From NCBI GenBank assembly GCA_051453625.1, contig JBOZIK010000001.1, positions 454,143 through 518,142 of the forward strand: DNA of 64,000 nt, read 5' to 3'. Below are positions 21,787 through 32,999 of this stretch, piece by piece. A program made the translations under genes and the position numbers. Every line of letters starts with the position of its first letter. Positions within the stretch are counted from its first letter, which is position 1. The notes below the pieces were generated by a model. That model was not told the origin of the DNA, did no database searches, and was given only the letters and a program-made list of their open reading frames with translations. This DNA comes from Welwitschia mirabilis (Eukaryota; Gnetophyta; Gnetopsida; Welwitschiales).

Positions 21787-22496
21787 TGTTGGGCAAAAGG
21801 AAAAGGCGATGTAACAATTCATGAAACAGAGAGATGAATTTGTAGCAGAGAACACTTCAAGAAGAAGAAGAAGGGGGAAAAATTCATTCACTAAACATAA
21901 AAATTTATACACAACAATACACTAACTTTAGTTTTGCAATTCAGATTGCTACTATGCATACAACTATTCAACAATTTATGCGACTTTTGACTCAGTCTGT
22001 TTTCACCATGTTAACAATTGAATGGCACTTCAAATCTTCTTTGAGATCTGTTTGCAGCCGTTTTAATAATCAAAGTGGCAATGCATAGAGTTTTTCAATG
22101 TCTATATTCTGCTGCATCATGCCTGCCTTTAGAAACCTGTACAGAGAATATCTGAAGATGCATAATCACAATGTGGAAATGGAGTGAAAAGTGAGCTGTT
22201 GTGATTGTGATCTGCAGGATGGGTCCCTACCAAGAAAACAATCATAGCCATAGCCATATTTTCCTGTTCACTTTTTCTGTGAGGTTGTGGTTGCCATTGC
22301 AATAATTGTAGTTGTGTCTCCCTTTCCTGCTTTTGCTGCACTATTGTGATTGTAAACTGGCAATGGTCTCACATCATAAACAATTGTACTCACATGCCTT
22401 CTGTTTTTTGCTTTTGCTGCAACTTGTAATTGTGAACCTATGATCAACGAAAATTCAAAACCTGCCCAAAAAAAATTAAAATCATATTTTCTGACA
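21787..22496 (-). repeat. 5' LTR of the copia element
   Basis: A 710-bp segment bounded by TGTTGG on the plus left and CTGACA on the right, 13 bp from the primer-binding site. The right 430 bp matches 16,157-16,527. Confidence 0.75.
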
Positions 22497-22757
22497 GTGG
22501 AGGGCTCTTATTAACAAAAGGAAAACTTCTGAAAATACAAACAAATATGAAGTACACAACATCATAGCATGCCCTTCACGGTGGCCTCTTGGACATAGCA
22601 AGGAGAGAGGCAGGCTAATGAAGAGACAAACTCTAAATGACTTCTAACCACCATATTTCCTTTTTACAAAGTTAATATCATTACAACCCCAACATGTTTT
22701 TATAATCTAACCACCTCTTACAACCATATGGAGTTAGCATAAAAATATAAAACAAGA
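22497..22757 (-). repeat. LTR fragment of the 13.8-kb family
   Basis: Adjacent to the copia 5' LTR end. It shares GGGCTCTTATTAACA, ATGAAGTACACAAC and the AACCACCTCTTACAA block with 13,905-14,125 and 15,955-16,085. The 16-22 kb copia element may have landed in or beside an older LTR. Confidence 0.5.
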
Positions 22758-23034
22758 AATATTCGTCCATTCATATAGAGAGGTTGGCCATGCTGTATCG
22801 GACCGCGGCCCATCCAATAGGCAGATCCCTATAAGCCCACTGGTAGCGTTCGGCTCAAGGGTGGTTGGCTGCAAGATAGGGGTATATTCACCCACGGTTG
22901 GTTATTGAGGCGGAGACATATGGGAGCATATATACACTGCTATACCAGATACACATACTGTGTATATGCGGCGTACAAGCCGTTACAGAGTCACAGGAAC
23001 TAGTCGACCCAACCATCCTCCTCGTTTCACATTT
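22758..23034. other. GC-richer insert between two 25-bp direct repeats
   Basis: A segment of about 275 bp with much higher GC and many CpG sites, for example TATCGGACCGCGGCCC. It lies between TTAGCATAAAAATATAAAAC (22,734) and TTAGCATAAAAATATATAAC (23,033). No coding signal. The direct repeats resemble a long target-site duplication, or a tandem copy of the LTR tail. Confidence 0.45.
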
Positions 23035-23109
23035 AGCATAAAAATATATAACAAAAAGAAAGGAATGAGAAGTTGATTAATGAAAAACCCTATTGGACTC
23101 GCCAAGGTC

Positions 23110-23213
23110 ATTGGTTTGCTTGTCAAGATGAAGACCCAGTGGTAGCTGTGTCAGCCTAGAAGCTAGCCACCACATGTCCAGGTTTTGCTTGTGATTCATA
23201 CTTAAGACCCTGC
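23110..23213 (+). repeat. short interspersed repeat, family R, copy 1
   Basis: About 104 bp, reading GTTTGCTTGTCAAGATGAAG ... CAGCCTAGAAGCTAGCCACC ... GTGATTCATAC. Related to 28,716-28,890 and 36,208-36,316. No protein. A SINE origin is possible but I cannot prove polymerase III boxes. Confidence 0.6.
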
Positions 23214-23215
23214 AG

Positions 23216-25896
23216 CCTCTGGTTAGTGCACTTTGAAAACTGATTATTAGCATTGCAATCGTAAGCTTTAGTACTAAGATGCTCTTGGTGGAATAACAAT
23301 ATTATAATTACTTTGATTTTGGTTGGTACAGCTAAAAGTTTGCATGCAGATTGATTGAGAAAAGCATTGTAAGTTCTTCCGAGAGTTTGGTTGCCTTTGC
23401 CTTTCTGAAATTAGGTTTTCTTCCCTACATGTTCATTGGCTTCCTTATTGAGAGAATCTTCTCTGGAATCATCAAAGAGCGACTGCCTATTAGGTCATAC
23501 ACAACAATGATAGTGCTAGTAGTACATCTTTGTCTTTTTCTAGTTGAGGTCCTTGTATCATTAGGTTGTTGTCTATTGTGATAAAGGGGTTTTAGACAAT
23601 TTGACCTTATCTGTTGCAATTCAGGGCTTTGCATCAGTCTACTTCCTATCATGGCCCTTGTTTGTTGCAGTTTGGCATGTTTTTCCTGTGAAAATTGAAT
23701 TTTCGTTTATGTCTTCTAAGAGCTAGAGTTCAATATAGAATCTTTATATTCAGAAGGAATTTGGTTTTATATAGCCTTTTTCACATTTGGTATTCAAACG
23801 ACATTTTCTTTTCACATTATGTTTTCTTTTTACTTTGACTGTTGTACATATCTGTTAAATTAATGGTGCACTAAAAATAAAACTAGCAGATACTGATTGA
23901 CTCCAAAAATAACCATGAACTAGCTCTGCATAAAATTTTAAGATCTTAAAAAGGAAACATCAATCAAGCATGGTTATTGGATATTTGGAAGGGTAGTTGT
24001 CCAAGAAGACGAGTGCTTTGTACCATTCTTGACTTTTTCAACTTTGAGGAATGTGCTTTAGTGAACTGAATTGGATTGACATTCTGCTTTGTTTTAGTAC
24101 TCATGCTTTTGTTGTTGTTTGTTCATCTTGATCTATGAAAGGCAGTTTAATTTTACGATGACAAGCATTTTGTTTTTATTTATCTTAGATATGGGTCTCC
24201 ACAATAAAAATTTGTGTTCCTGAAATGCAATGAAATCAAAGAGTAACTGAAGAAAAACAACTTGTAGCTTTGTTATGCTTTGTCCTTTGCATCTTGAGGT
24301 ACATGTTCTGAAACAAAAATCAAACATTTCAAACTCATCTCAAAATCCTGCCCCCATCTGAGAAGCTCCTGACACAGTTTTTTTGATTTTATATCACTCC
24401 TTGATGTAAGCATACAACTAATGGATTTTCAAATAGAGTTCTTTGCAGTGTCCAAGAATTCCATTGAATCATAATTCGACTTTCAACTTGTAGCACTGGC
24501 ATGCTGAGATTTTTCCACTGTTGTTTCTTGGCTGAATTTTAAGTGAAAATTTTAGTTTCTTTTCATGTATGCATTGATTTCCTCTGGTAAAAAAAAGATA
24601 ATGCTATTTGAAAACTTTTCGCTTGTTTTATAAAGCAGAAGTGATAACATGGTGCTTGATGTATGCAGTCCTGTTTTTGCTGTCAAGCAAATTCCGTGAG
24701 AATTTCAAAAAAGCTGTTTTCCGCTAGAATGTAAGTTCTCTCAAGCTTCAGAGAATGATCAAGTCCAGATTCGAATTTAGTAATGCCAAGATGCCATTAA
24801 CCTTTTTAATTGCATTCGCTATTATTGGATTTATTATTAAGTCATTCATCATCTCCAGATGTACTTCATGCATTGTAATCATATTCTTGAAGAGCACAGT
24901 GCAAGTGTCTGAACCATATATCCTCATCAACATGTAACATCCAATTTTTCATATATATAATTGTTGAAGCCCTTAAAAATGTTTGTCACTTTGAAGAATC
25001 AGTGGGTAATGTATTATCAGCTGTGATTTTTACACATTGCCAGAATAGATTCCCCCTTTTTCTTTTCTCCTTGTACTAAGAAATTTGTCGTGTAACTGTA
25101 TCATTCACTTAAGTGTTTGCAAAATGATATTTATCAACTTCAACATTTTCTTTTATGGTTTTCTGTGTCCCTCAAAAGTAGCAAATGAAAGTATATTCAT
25201 TTTTCTTAATGATTTCAAATCATTTCAAAGCTCTTGCCATACTGAAAATTACCTTAGCTTGGCAATGCAATTATTCTCTTAAGTTTCAGATCTGTAAAAG
25301 ATATAATACAATTTAGGCTATTCGTACTTGCACCTACTTTCGAGCTAAACTACTGTAGATATCCCTTGTCTCTAAAATTGACAGAGCTAATCACAGTTTA
25401 TTATTTTTGTGAACTCCACATTGGAAAGAGCAAATGTAAAATTAAACTTTCAGAAAAGTTGATATTAATTCTTGGTACTGTCAAAACTGTTTCAGTATTA
25501 AGAAACACGCTCAACAAAGTAGAGATGATCTAAATTCTCTAGTTTGTACATGCTTTTGACAATAATTCATTGTTTGTGTTGAGGAACAATGCTGATGAAG
25601 CGGAGTGATCTTATTATTACATGCTGTAAGAGTGTAACTTAATGCAAAACCATTCAAGTCAAAATAAAATTGCATGGTTAATAGTCATGGTACAGTATTG
25701 AACTTTCAATCAATATGATGGTGATTCCACCCAAAAGCTAAAATCAATCAGTCAGAGTGAGATGGCATTCTTGGAAATGTCATGTACAGCTGTAACTGTG
25801 ATTTTATTGGAGTTCATGATATTGCTTAAGAAGTTAATCAGAAAACTGTCAGGATCAATTAGTTCTACGTGTATCAAGTCTGTATATACGTTTACT
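23216..25896. other. quiet AT-rich stretch with exon-like candidates, no firm gene
   Basis: No transposon domain is seen over about 2.7 kb. T-rich tracts ending in TGCAG and followed by GTAAGT-type donors recur (for example near 23,348, 23,369, 24,668 and 24,730). One exon-like piece, 24,669-24,727, follows a GTATGCAG acceptor and reads LLSSKFRENFKKAVFR then TAG. Another open frame, 23,351-23,581, encodes a hydrophobic stretch. This could be the 3' part of a host gene, a pseudogene, or random. I recognise no family. Confidence 0.3.
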
Positions 25897-27273
25897 GAAG
25901 GTGGGTGGGGTATGCGTGAAGGTGGGGTATGCGGCAACACTAGGGTGGGTGCGGGTTAGACCTCCTGGTCTCGCCACACTCTGAGACCCCATATGGACCA
26001 GCACTGCTTTTTCAACTAAGCTACTCCCACTAGGATAGTCCAATTCACCACATAGTTCAAGGCCCTTGTTACTGTAGGTAGCGTATATACAATGTTTGTA
26101 GTCTTGAGCGAGCAGCATGTATCAGGGTGGCTATTCGAGAATGAGTAGGATAGGGAAACTCACTCATTCCCTATGTACCCAGTGTCGCCTTGCTATCTCA
26201 AGCTCCCTGCAACCGCCGTATATGCGTCAACAACCCGTTAGTGCCAGTTAGAGGACGCCTCATTCCAATGTTTGTTGAATCCTGGATGATGGTACCATAC
26301 TGGACCAGCACTTGAGTGTTTTATACGACAGCAACAAGCGTAGCGGGTTACTTGTCTAAAACACAATAGTTCATGAGGTCGAGCAGTCTGATCGAGCTGC
26401 TTTAGACCACCAGATCCGTCCTCTCCCAACGGTTTTGGGCGGCGTGGTCAGAGTGGAGCGAATCCCTCTCGGTGTGAAGAAGCCAGCATCACATCATATA
26501 GGCAGGCAGCGGTTGGCTAACTCAACGAAATCTGTAGTTTTGTTCTTTGTTCATTTGTGTTACGTCGAATAACAACTACCAACGCTGTCTCTTCCACCAC
26601 AACACCATTAGGTGAAGCATGACGCCTCATAATCTCTATGCAGCTACGATGAGCCTCATCACTTACTAGGTGCCTACAACAAAGACTGGCCGATCCCCCA
26701 CGATAAGGTGCTGCGATACATCTTGCTGAGAGGCATGCATAGGGGTGTGCACACTTTGATAATCCCAACTCAGTGTTATGCTAGACTGGCTTCTTGAAGT
26801 GATGCCGCTCTAGGTCTTATGAGAGCATTCTAGTTCCCACATCGGGTAGTTCCCACATCAGGCTGTCGACGCCTATCGATCAGGAATAAGAAGACAACGG
26901 GTTAGGGAGAGGTTCCCGCCCGTAACGAACCATGTCACCGTAACATGGACGAGTGGAAATATGTAACGTGGCAGCCAGCTGATACGGTAGGGTAGGTAGT
27001 AACTTTCTATGTAGGGGCGATTCTCTGAGTTTCCCATACCGCTCCCAAGCGTTCTAGTGACATATAGGGTAGTAGGGAATGGTTGAGGGAATGACCCACT
27101 CATCGCGCATGGAGCAGCCTAACAAGTGAGAATGGGTAATTCCTAGCTCTGTATATACGGTAACAAGTTGGGAATCATGCCATTCTACGTAACTAGTCAA
27201 ACGCACGTAGGGACCGTGGGTGAAGCTACGGTTGCTAGGGCCTGGGACGGCATTTCCTCAATCGGTGTCATAA
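25897..27273. other. GC-richer island, no coding, ends at a gap
   Basis: About 1.4 kb with visibly higher GC and CpG than its surroundings, abrupt on the left and cut by a 100-N gap on the right. Short open frames exist on both strands but have no domain and no shared frame. It could be an LTR or an insert of different origin. Confidence 0.5.
25935..26037 (-). repeat. possible tRNA-derived SINE head
   Basis: Minus strand: TAGCTTAGTTG resembles an A box and, about 60 bases later, AGGTCTAACCCG resembles a B box. Two tandem copies of CATACCCCACC follow. Suggestive only. Confidence 0.3.
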
Positions 27274-27373
27274 NNNNNNNNNNNNNNNNNNNNNNNNNNN
27301 NNNNNNNNNNNNNNNNNNNNNNNNNNNNNNNNNNNNNNNNNNNNNNNNNNNNNNNNNNNNNNNNNNNNNNNNN
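27274..27373. other. assembly gap, 100 N
   Basis: Default-length gap, so size unknown. Composition changes sharply across it, from the GC-richer island to an AT-rich LTR. Confidence 0.99.
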
Positions 27374-27607
27374 ACTGCATAGGTGTTGTGAATAGGGTGA
27401 ATCATAAAATTTAATTACTTAATTTTAAGAAACTAAAATCATAACTTTGCTTGAGAAAGCAAATCAGAAATTACTGAATCATGAACACAATAAAATAAAC
27501 TCAAACAAATAGAAAGAGTGCACCATGGTTTTATAGTGGTTCGGCAATCCTTGCCTACTCCACTTTTAGGGAGCAGCAACGTGCTCTTAGCCTTTTGGTT
27601 TTCTTAG

Positions 27608-27714
27608 AACACCCTTCTCCAAGGACAGCTTACAACACCCTTTACCAAGGGTCATCTTACAACACCCTTCACCAAGGGTCACTTTACAACACTCTTCTCT
27701 CAAGGGTCAGCTTG
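27608..27714. repeat. 26-27-bp tandem repeat, 4 copies
   Basis: Units start at 27,608, 27,634, 27,661 and 27,688, each close to AACACCCTTCACCAAGGGTC plus ACTTTAC. Each unit carries the inverted pair CCCTT/AAGGG. Confidence 0.9.
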
Positions 27715-28162
27715 CTTAATCCAATGAGCATTCACAAGGAATCAATCAAATAGAAGGCATGATGATTTGTATGCCTTTCATACATACACAATACACCAGC
27801 ATATAGTACAACAATCTTTTAATGAAATGATACAATATAGGAGTAGAGATAGAGAAGAAGATGCTTTCTTTTTCGAATAGATTATACCCAGGTCAGATCT
27901 GCATTGTGATAATGACACAATACCTTTTATAGAGTTCTTTGAAAAACTAGCTGTTAGATTTTTGTTTGAAGTGCTTTGGAACTTGGTTTATGTGCCCTGA
28001 AGGTCGCTTAGCCGTTTGTGCCTTGAAGTGTACAATCTAATAGTCATTTTGATTTACTTTTCGCTACAACGTTTGCTTGGGCGGACGTCCCATCTTTTCT
28101 GGCCGGACATTCCATCTTTTCTGGCTGGACATCCCGGTTTTTATTATCACTGCTATGCTAAA

Positions 28163-28400
28163 ACTACAAGGGGGATGTCCCAGTTTCGTGGGGGAACATC
28201 CCGGTTTTACAAGGGGGAAGTCCTAGTACTTTGGGACTGCAAGGGAGGTGGGATGTCCCGGTTTTACAGGTGGGACGTCCTAGTACATTAGGACTGCAAA
28301 GGAGGTGGGACATCTTAGTTTTACAGGTGGGACATCCCAGTACATTGGGACTGCAAAGGAGGTGGAACATCCCGGTTTCACAGGTGGGACATCCTGGGAC
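28163..28400. repeat. 57-bp minisatellite, about 4 copies
   Basis: Units begin GGACTGCAA at 28,234, 28,291 and 28,348, exactly 57 bp apart, with an irregular unit before them. Each unit holds the near-palindromes GGGACATCCC and GGGATGTCCC. Because 57 is a multiple of 3, all six frames stay open or closed alike, which produces repeated open frames of 19-residue units on both strands. These frames are not evidence of a protein. Confidence 0.92.
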
Positions 28401-28510
28401 TTTTTGTCAGATTTTCACTTCTTTAACCTTGGTCATTCTATAGTCCTGTTGTTTGGTGACATTATTGAAACTCTTCATTTTCTCAACAAAAACGAGTCCC
28501 AAACTTGATG

Positions 28511-28715
28511 AAAATTCATCTGCTTAGACATATTACAAGCTCTGGTACTACCTAGCTTAATAAATTTAATTCATGTATTTATTGCTTGTTTTTATAGTTG
28601 AATTGAATTGTGTTATCCACCTATAATATTATTATTTATTTTTTAGTGCTTTTAACTAAGAAGTTAATTTATGGGAATCATACTGCGCATACCAAAGTTA
28701 CTAGTACATGCAACT
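28511..28715. other. AT-rich spacer, nothing recognised
   Basis: No domain or repeat recognised between the LTR with tandem arrays and the inverted dimer of family R. Confidence 0.4.
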
Positions 28716-28890
28716 AAATAAAGACCCATTGTGGCTAGTGTTGGCACAAGAGCTGACCACCAAATATCTGAGTCTTACCTCTTGGGTGTAAATCACATGT
28801 GAGACCTAGACATTTGATGGCTGGCTCTTAGGCTAGTACGGCCATTCATGGGTTCTCATTCAACCAAGCAGATCAATGATGTGAGTAAGT
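28716..28890. repeat. inverted dimer of family R repeat
   Basis: A plus-oriented part copy (28,716-28,788, GACCCATTGTGGCTAG ... GAGCTGACCACCAAAT) meets a minus-oriented copy (28,789-28,890). The two halves can pair over about 30 bp. Same family as 23,110 and 36,208. Confidence 0.6.
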
Positions 28891-29054
28891 ATAGTACAAT
28901 CAGTATTACAATTTGACACGGAAACCTGGGTGTCACATGGAATTGTGGATTACGACGGGGTCACAGATTGCCAAAGATCATTATAAGATGCACTCATTTT
29001 GCAAATTCCTTTTCTGAATAAGAAAATGGCAGTTAGGGGACTGCATTAAGCAAG

Positions 29055-29125
29055 TTCTCTTGGTAGTCAGGGCACCTACAACAAAAGTATATATTGGGAG
29101 GATACCCCAAGTTTAAATCCTAAGA
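29055..29125 (+). repeat. possible tRNA-derived SINE head
   Basis: An A-box-like TGGTAGTCAGGGC (29,061) and, about 50 bases on, the good B-box-like GTTTAAATCC (29,111-29,120). Spacing fits a tRNA-related unit. No tail or flanking duplication was found. Confidence 0.35.
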
Positions 29126-29456
29126 GCAAACATTGAGTTAAAGAGTTCCCTTGCCTAAAAACTTTAATCTATACATGACAAAACCTACTTTTTAACTCAG
29201 AAGTGTAGCATGTCAATGGTAAGGCAAAAACAGTTTACCTAAGAGTATCTCCTTAATAAGAGTATTTGATTTGGTTTGCCAAAATTACATATAACAATGG
29301 CAAGGGCATCAACAACAATAAGACCATGATGGCTTATTATGACTATAGATTGCAGTAAGACCATTATGGCCTAAGGCATAAATAATAAAAAATGTATTAT
29401 GGTTTATTAAGTGGTGCCCACTATTATGGCCCTCAACCTATTATTGCACAATGAGT

Positions 29457-29509
29457 GGGTTCCAATAGCCAAGACCACACACTGAGCAAGGTTCCAATAG
29501 CCAAGACCA
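29457..29509. repeat. short direct repeat, 32-bp period
   Basis: GGTTCCAATAGCCAAGACCA occurs at about 29,458 and again at about 29,490, 32 bp apart. Confidence 0.85.
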
Positions 29510-30059
29510 ATGAATTACTTAAGTTTAGCCATGAACGTAAGATACCATTGACTAACTTTGCTATGGTCCAGTTTTAATTTGGTGTCTAAAACTAAATTGA
29601 ATCTAAGCAACATGTTCCATTACCATTTTTACCTTTGACATTTGTTCCCATATGCATATGCAAGGTATTAAATGTTTCTATTTTCCAATGTCCAAGAAAC
29701 ATCTGCATCTGTATATTATTGATACTAAATAAAATGTTAATTTATGCTTGTTATAACATTGTAAATCTTTAAGAATATTTCTTATGATGTTTATGTATTA
29801 TTATTGCCATTATAGAGGAATGGATTCCACATTTGGAGCAGAAGCATCAAAGCAGTATCATACTCTTCCTCCTCCGAGACTTTTTCCATCTGCATAGGGT
29901 TGACTTTTCAAGTTCTTTTGCACTATTCACAGTTATCAATAGCTGGGTGACTAGTTATTTTAAGATATTGCACCTCTCTCTCCTTACAAGTTCTTCTCTT
30001 GTGTTTTTCAATCTTCCTTTTGGTTGTCTTCCTTTAATTTCAACAAACCACATCTTTTG
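29510..30059. other. AT-rich spacer, no feature
   Basis: A 75-codon open frame (29,833-30,060) is hydrophobic and shows no family; it largely opposes the flank of the RTE LINE. Otherwise nothing. Confidence 0.4.
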
Positions 30060-30960
30060 ATGGGTGCAATTTTGGTCTAGAATGGACATTCCCAAACCAT
30101 CTTAGGTGCTCACCTTTATGTTATTACTTTTGGTGTTACCGCAAGGCTTTCTTTAACATGAAAATTGCTAATTCTGTCTTGTTTTGTGTCATTTATCACC
30201 CATCTCAACATTTCGTCTTTCTCACACTATTGTGTTGCTCTTGTTGCTTGTTTAAAGCCCAACAATTTGCATCATACAGACTTGCAATTGTAACTATTGT
30301 CTTGTAGGACTTTCTATTCAATTTAATTGGAATTCTTTTGTCACACAAAATTGCACTCGCTTATTTTTATATTGTGAAACTCCAAATTTATTTTTTACAT
30401 AGTTGTTAATTGCTTTATCCATTTGTGAGATTGATCCTAAATACCGAGATTGAATTTGTTGCACTACTTTGTGGTCTTGAATTTTTTTCTTTACATCATT
30501 GCTATTTATTTTCTCCTAAATTGCAGTCTGTTTATTTCATTCTTACTCCTGTTAGTCTTTAATCTCTTTAATTTAAGGCTTTTCTCTAGGTTAAGATTTT
30601 AAAAGCAAGGATTTCTTTAGATTTATCCACTGATAGCTTTAGATTAATCCGCTAGTACATTGCTATCTATAAATAGCATACACCAACAATGGCAAACAAA
30701 TATGGACAACGTGATGACCCTTTATGTAACCCTACTTCCTGTGGACATTTAATAGTTTCTCCCCACGTTGTTTGAACTCTTGTTGTGTTTGAACTCTTGG
30801 TGTGACTCCACCATGCATGTCATGCATAAGAATAATATACCTGGCTGAAAAGAACCTTTACGATGTATCTCATCAATGTATAATGTGGTTAGTTTGTCTT
30901 TTACAAAGATTGAAGTCTGGAATAAAAATGACTTTGTTCTTAGCAAATGCTTTGATTGGT
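30060..30960 (-). pseudogene. RTE-type LINE, 3' end of the RT protein
   Basis: Minus strand, frames mixed. 30,946-30,749 gives a LRKKG..YI..I.D.Y-like segment. 30,780-30,680 gives TIKCPQEVGLHKGSSRCPYL (RTE: VGLHQGSALSPYLF). 30,354-30,260 gives LCDKRIPIKLNRKSYKTIV (RTE: LCD..IP.KLKGK.Y.T.V) and LYDANCWALNKQQ (LYG.ECWA.K). 30,213-30,140 gives EMLRWVINDTKQDRISN (MRMLRWM.G.TR.D.I.N), and about 30,106-30,090 gives LRWFGNV (L.W.GHV). These are the characteristic C-terminal blocks of plant RTE LINEs, in order. Stops and shifts mark it as dead. Confidence 0.85.
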
Positions 30961-32999
30961 TATGTGACGTTTCCTTGAAGAATTTGAAGATTCATCTAAG
31001 TATTCAATTCTAGGATTTAGATCTTTCAACATTCTAGAAATATTTGGATTTTCTGATGAACAAGTGAAGTAGAATGTGATTGTTTTGTTATGAAAATCCA
31101 TACGTATAGGTCTTATTCATCTTGGATTTTTCAAACATGGAAGCCAAACATATGAGATTCAACTTCTTATTTGTCTCAACCTTGAAGAGAAATTTAAATA
31201 AAATAACAAAATTTGATCTTAGATTTTTGGGATCTTGAAATTGTTTATTGTGTAATTTCTCCATTTGGTCGCTTTTTGGATGGACTATAATTTCCTTTTG
31301 GCTCATTGTTAGTTGAATTGTCGAGTCTGCATTTTGATAAAAGATAGTTCCTTTTTGTGAATTATTACATGTTCAGATTACTTGGATAGAAATCTGAAAT
31401 TTTCCTGTTCCAGTTAGTGAAGCATTCATCCATATTATCAATGTAGAAAGTTTCAAATTTCATATTTGTGATCATATCCATACATTTATTTCAAGAACCG
31501 ACATTATTCCCAAAAAGCCATGGAATCCAAAGGAAAGACTTCTATTAAAGGTGATCATTTTGACAGATCAATTGACAAGTTCATAGATACAAGAGATGAA
31601 GATGTTTCTTCTAAATAAATAACCTATTAAAATGTGGATAAAATAAAAAAGAGAATAAATATAATTAAGCAATAAATAAATAATTAATAATTAGTACCTA
31701 TACACTTTACACATGCTAGGTAATAAACCTTCAATATGCTTCTCATCACTTTTTTGCTTTATATTACATACTATCTTTGACTTGGACCTAAGCCTATTTA
31801 GAGCTCCTAGATATTAAAGTTAAATGGTTTGGTTCGCTCAGATTCAATTGATTTGTTTAAGGTAGTTATACTAATTGCCTTAACTAATCCTGTCATCTAT
31901 ATGGATGAACATAGATAATTTTGTTCGTTCTCTTCTTGAAAGATGTATGAATGGATGCCAACCCTTCAACTAAATTCTTTGGATTCATCATTGAATCTTT
32001 TGAAGTTTTAACACTTTCTTGCAATGGTGGATCATGGTTCTAGAGAAAGATATCCTCTAGTCTCCTTTTGATGGTGCCTTGGTAAATCTATCAAGTCTTT
32101 ATTACTTTGTATTAATGTATTTTCTATTCAAAAAATTTTCTTGAAAATAACCCTATATGAAGTAATTTTCTTTTGTTAAAAAAATTATAAGTTAAAAATT
32201 TGGCTCTAGAATCATTGGTGCACCACTAACAATGGGAATGTTAGCTCTCCAAAATAAGAGCCATATTAGATGAAATGCAGTCTTGCTTCTAATTTCTTCT
32301 TTTGGCTCTCAAGCAACTACTTTCTACCTGAACGTTTTTAGAGATTAGAAGGCTCCATCTTGAGAAAAGCTAGAACCCTAAGGGCTAGAGGTAAAAGGAA
32401 AGTGGGATTATCCCAGCATGATAAAGGCCATGTTATCCAACTCATTCACTATAAAAGACTAGCTAAGAATTAAAGGAGGAGAAAATTGGAATATGCAAAT
32501 AATAATGTTACAATGCAAAATATAATTCATTTTGCATTTTTCAGACTTTTTCCATTAATTAATAATTGAATTGCAAATAGATTGAAGAGGAGATTCTTTT
32601 CATCTAAACAATCTTAAATTATGCTCTTTTGGAACCCACTATAGTAGGAAGCAAATGACAGAAAGCAATATGCACCTCTCGTCCACCTATAGGTCAATGC
32701 CATTCTTTAGCTAAGTGTTCAACATCATTTGCAAGACCTATATGCTGCTCTCTTATTGAAAAATGAAAATCCCAAATTTCTCTTGTCCACACACCAATAA
32801 GAAATACTGTATAGAGGATTCTTCTCCATTTTTACAAAAGTAGCAGTGATCTGTAACTGCCCAACCACATTTTTGAAAATTCTCTAGATAAAGAAATTTA
32901 TCCAATCATGATGGATAATTCTATTTTTTGCCCAATCTAATCATTTCCTTGTCTGGAGGATAACCTTGAAGAGTATTAATATTTGAATTATCTTTAGCT
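30961..32999. other. AT-rich stretch, nothing recognised
   Basis: No domain on either strand. The longest open frame is about 72 codons (31,306-31,088, minus) and has no family. Confidence 0.4.

Larger units (their letters stand above)
16154..22496 (-). mobile_element. Ty1/copia retrotransposon with a nested solo LTR
   Basis: Minus strand. The 5' LTR is 21,787-22,496 (minus start TGTCAG, end CCCAACA), the primer-binding site 21,762-21,773, then gag, integrase, RT, RNase H and the 3' LTR 16,154-16,527. The LTRs are homologous over 22,064-22,496 and 16,157-16,527. The 277 bp nearest the primer site in the 5' LTR has no counterpart on the left. Domains are in canonical copia order. Stops and frameshifts throughout show a dead copy. 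Confidence 0.85.
27374..28510 (-). repeat. copia-type LTR with internal tandem repeats
   Basis: Minus-strand LTR-like unit. It carries the frequent plant LTR sequence GTGGTTCGGCAATCCTTGCC (27,538-27,557, plus strand), a TATA-like box (minus TATAAAAGG, about 27,922-27,931), a 27-bp tandem array downstream of the TATA box and a 57-bp array upstream of it. No partner LTR or pol is adjacent, so it is a solo LTR or one cut by the gap. Its ends are not defined. Confidence 0.55.

Noticed and set aside
22758-23034. tRNA gene in the GC-rich insert
   Set aside because: No cloverleaf or convincing A and B boxes could be drawn.
27608-28400. Possible CRISPR-like array
   Set aside because: Repeats are contiguous tandem units without unique spacers, in a plant LTR.
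28163-28443. Overlapping open frames on both strands with 19-residue repeats
   Set aside because: They follow from the 57-bp period of a minisatellite, not from coding selection.
29833-30060. 75-codon plus frame with hydrophobic residues
   Set aside because: It is antisense to the RTE LINE flank and lacks any domain.
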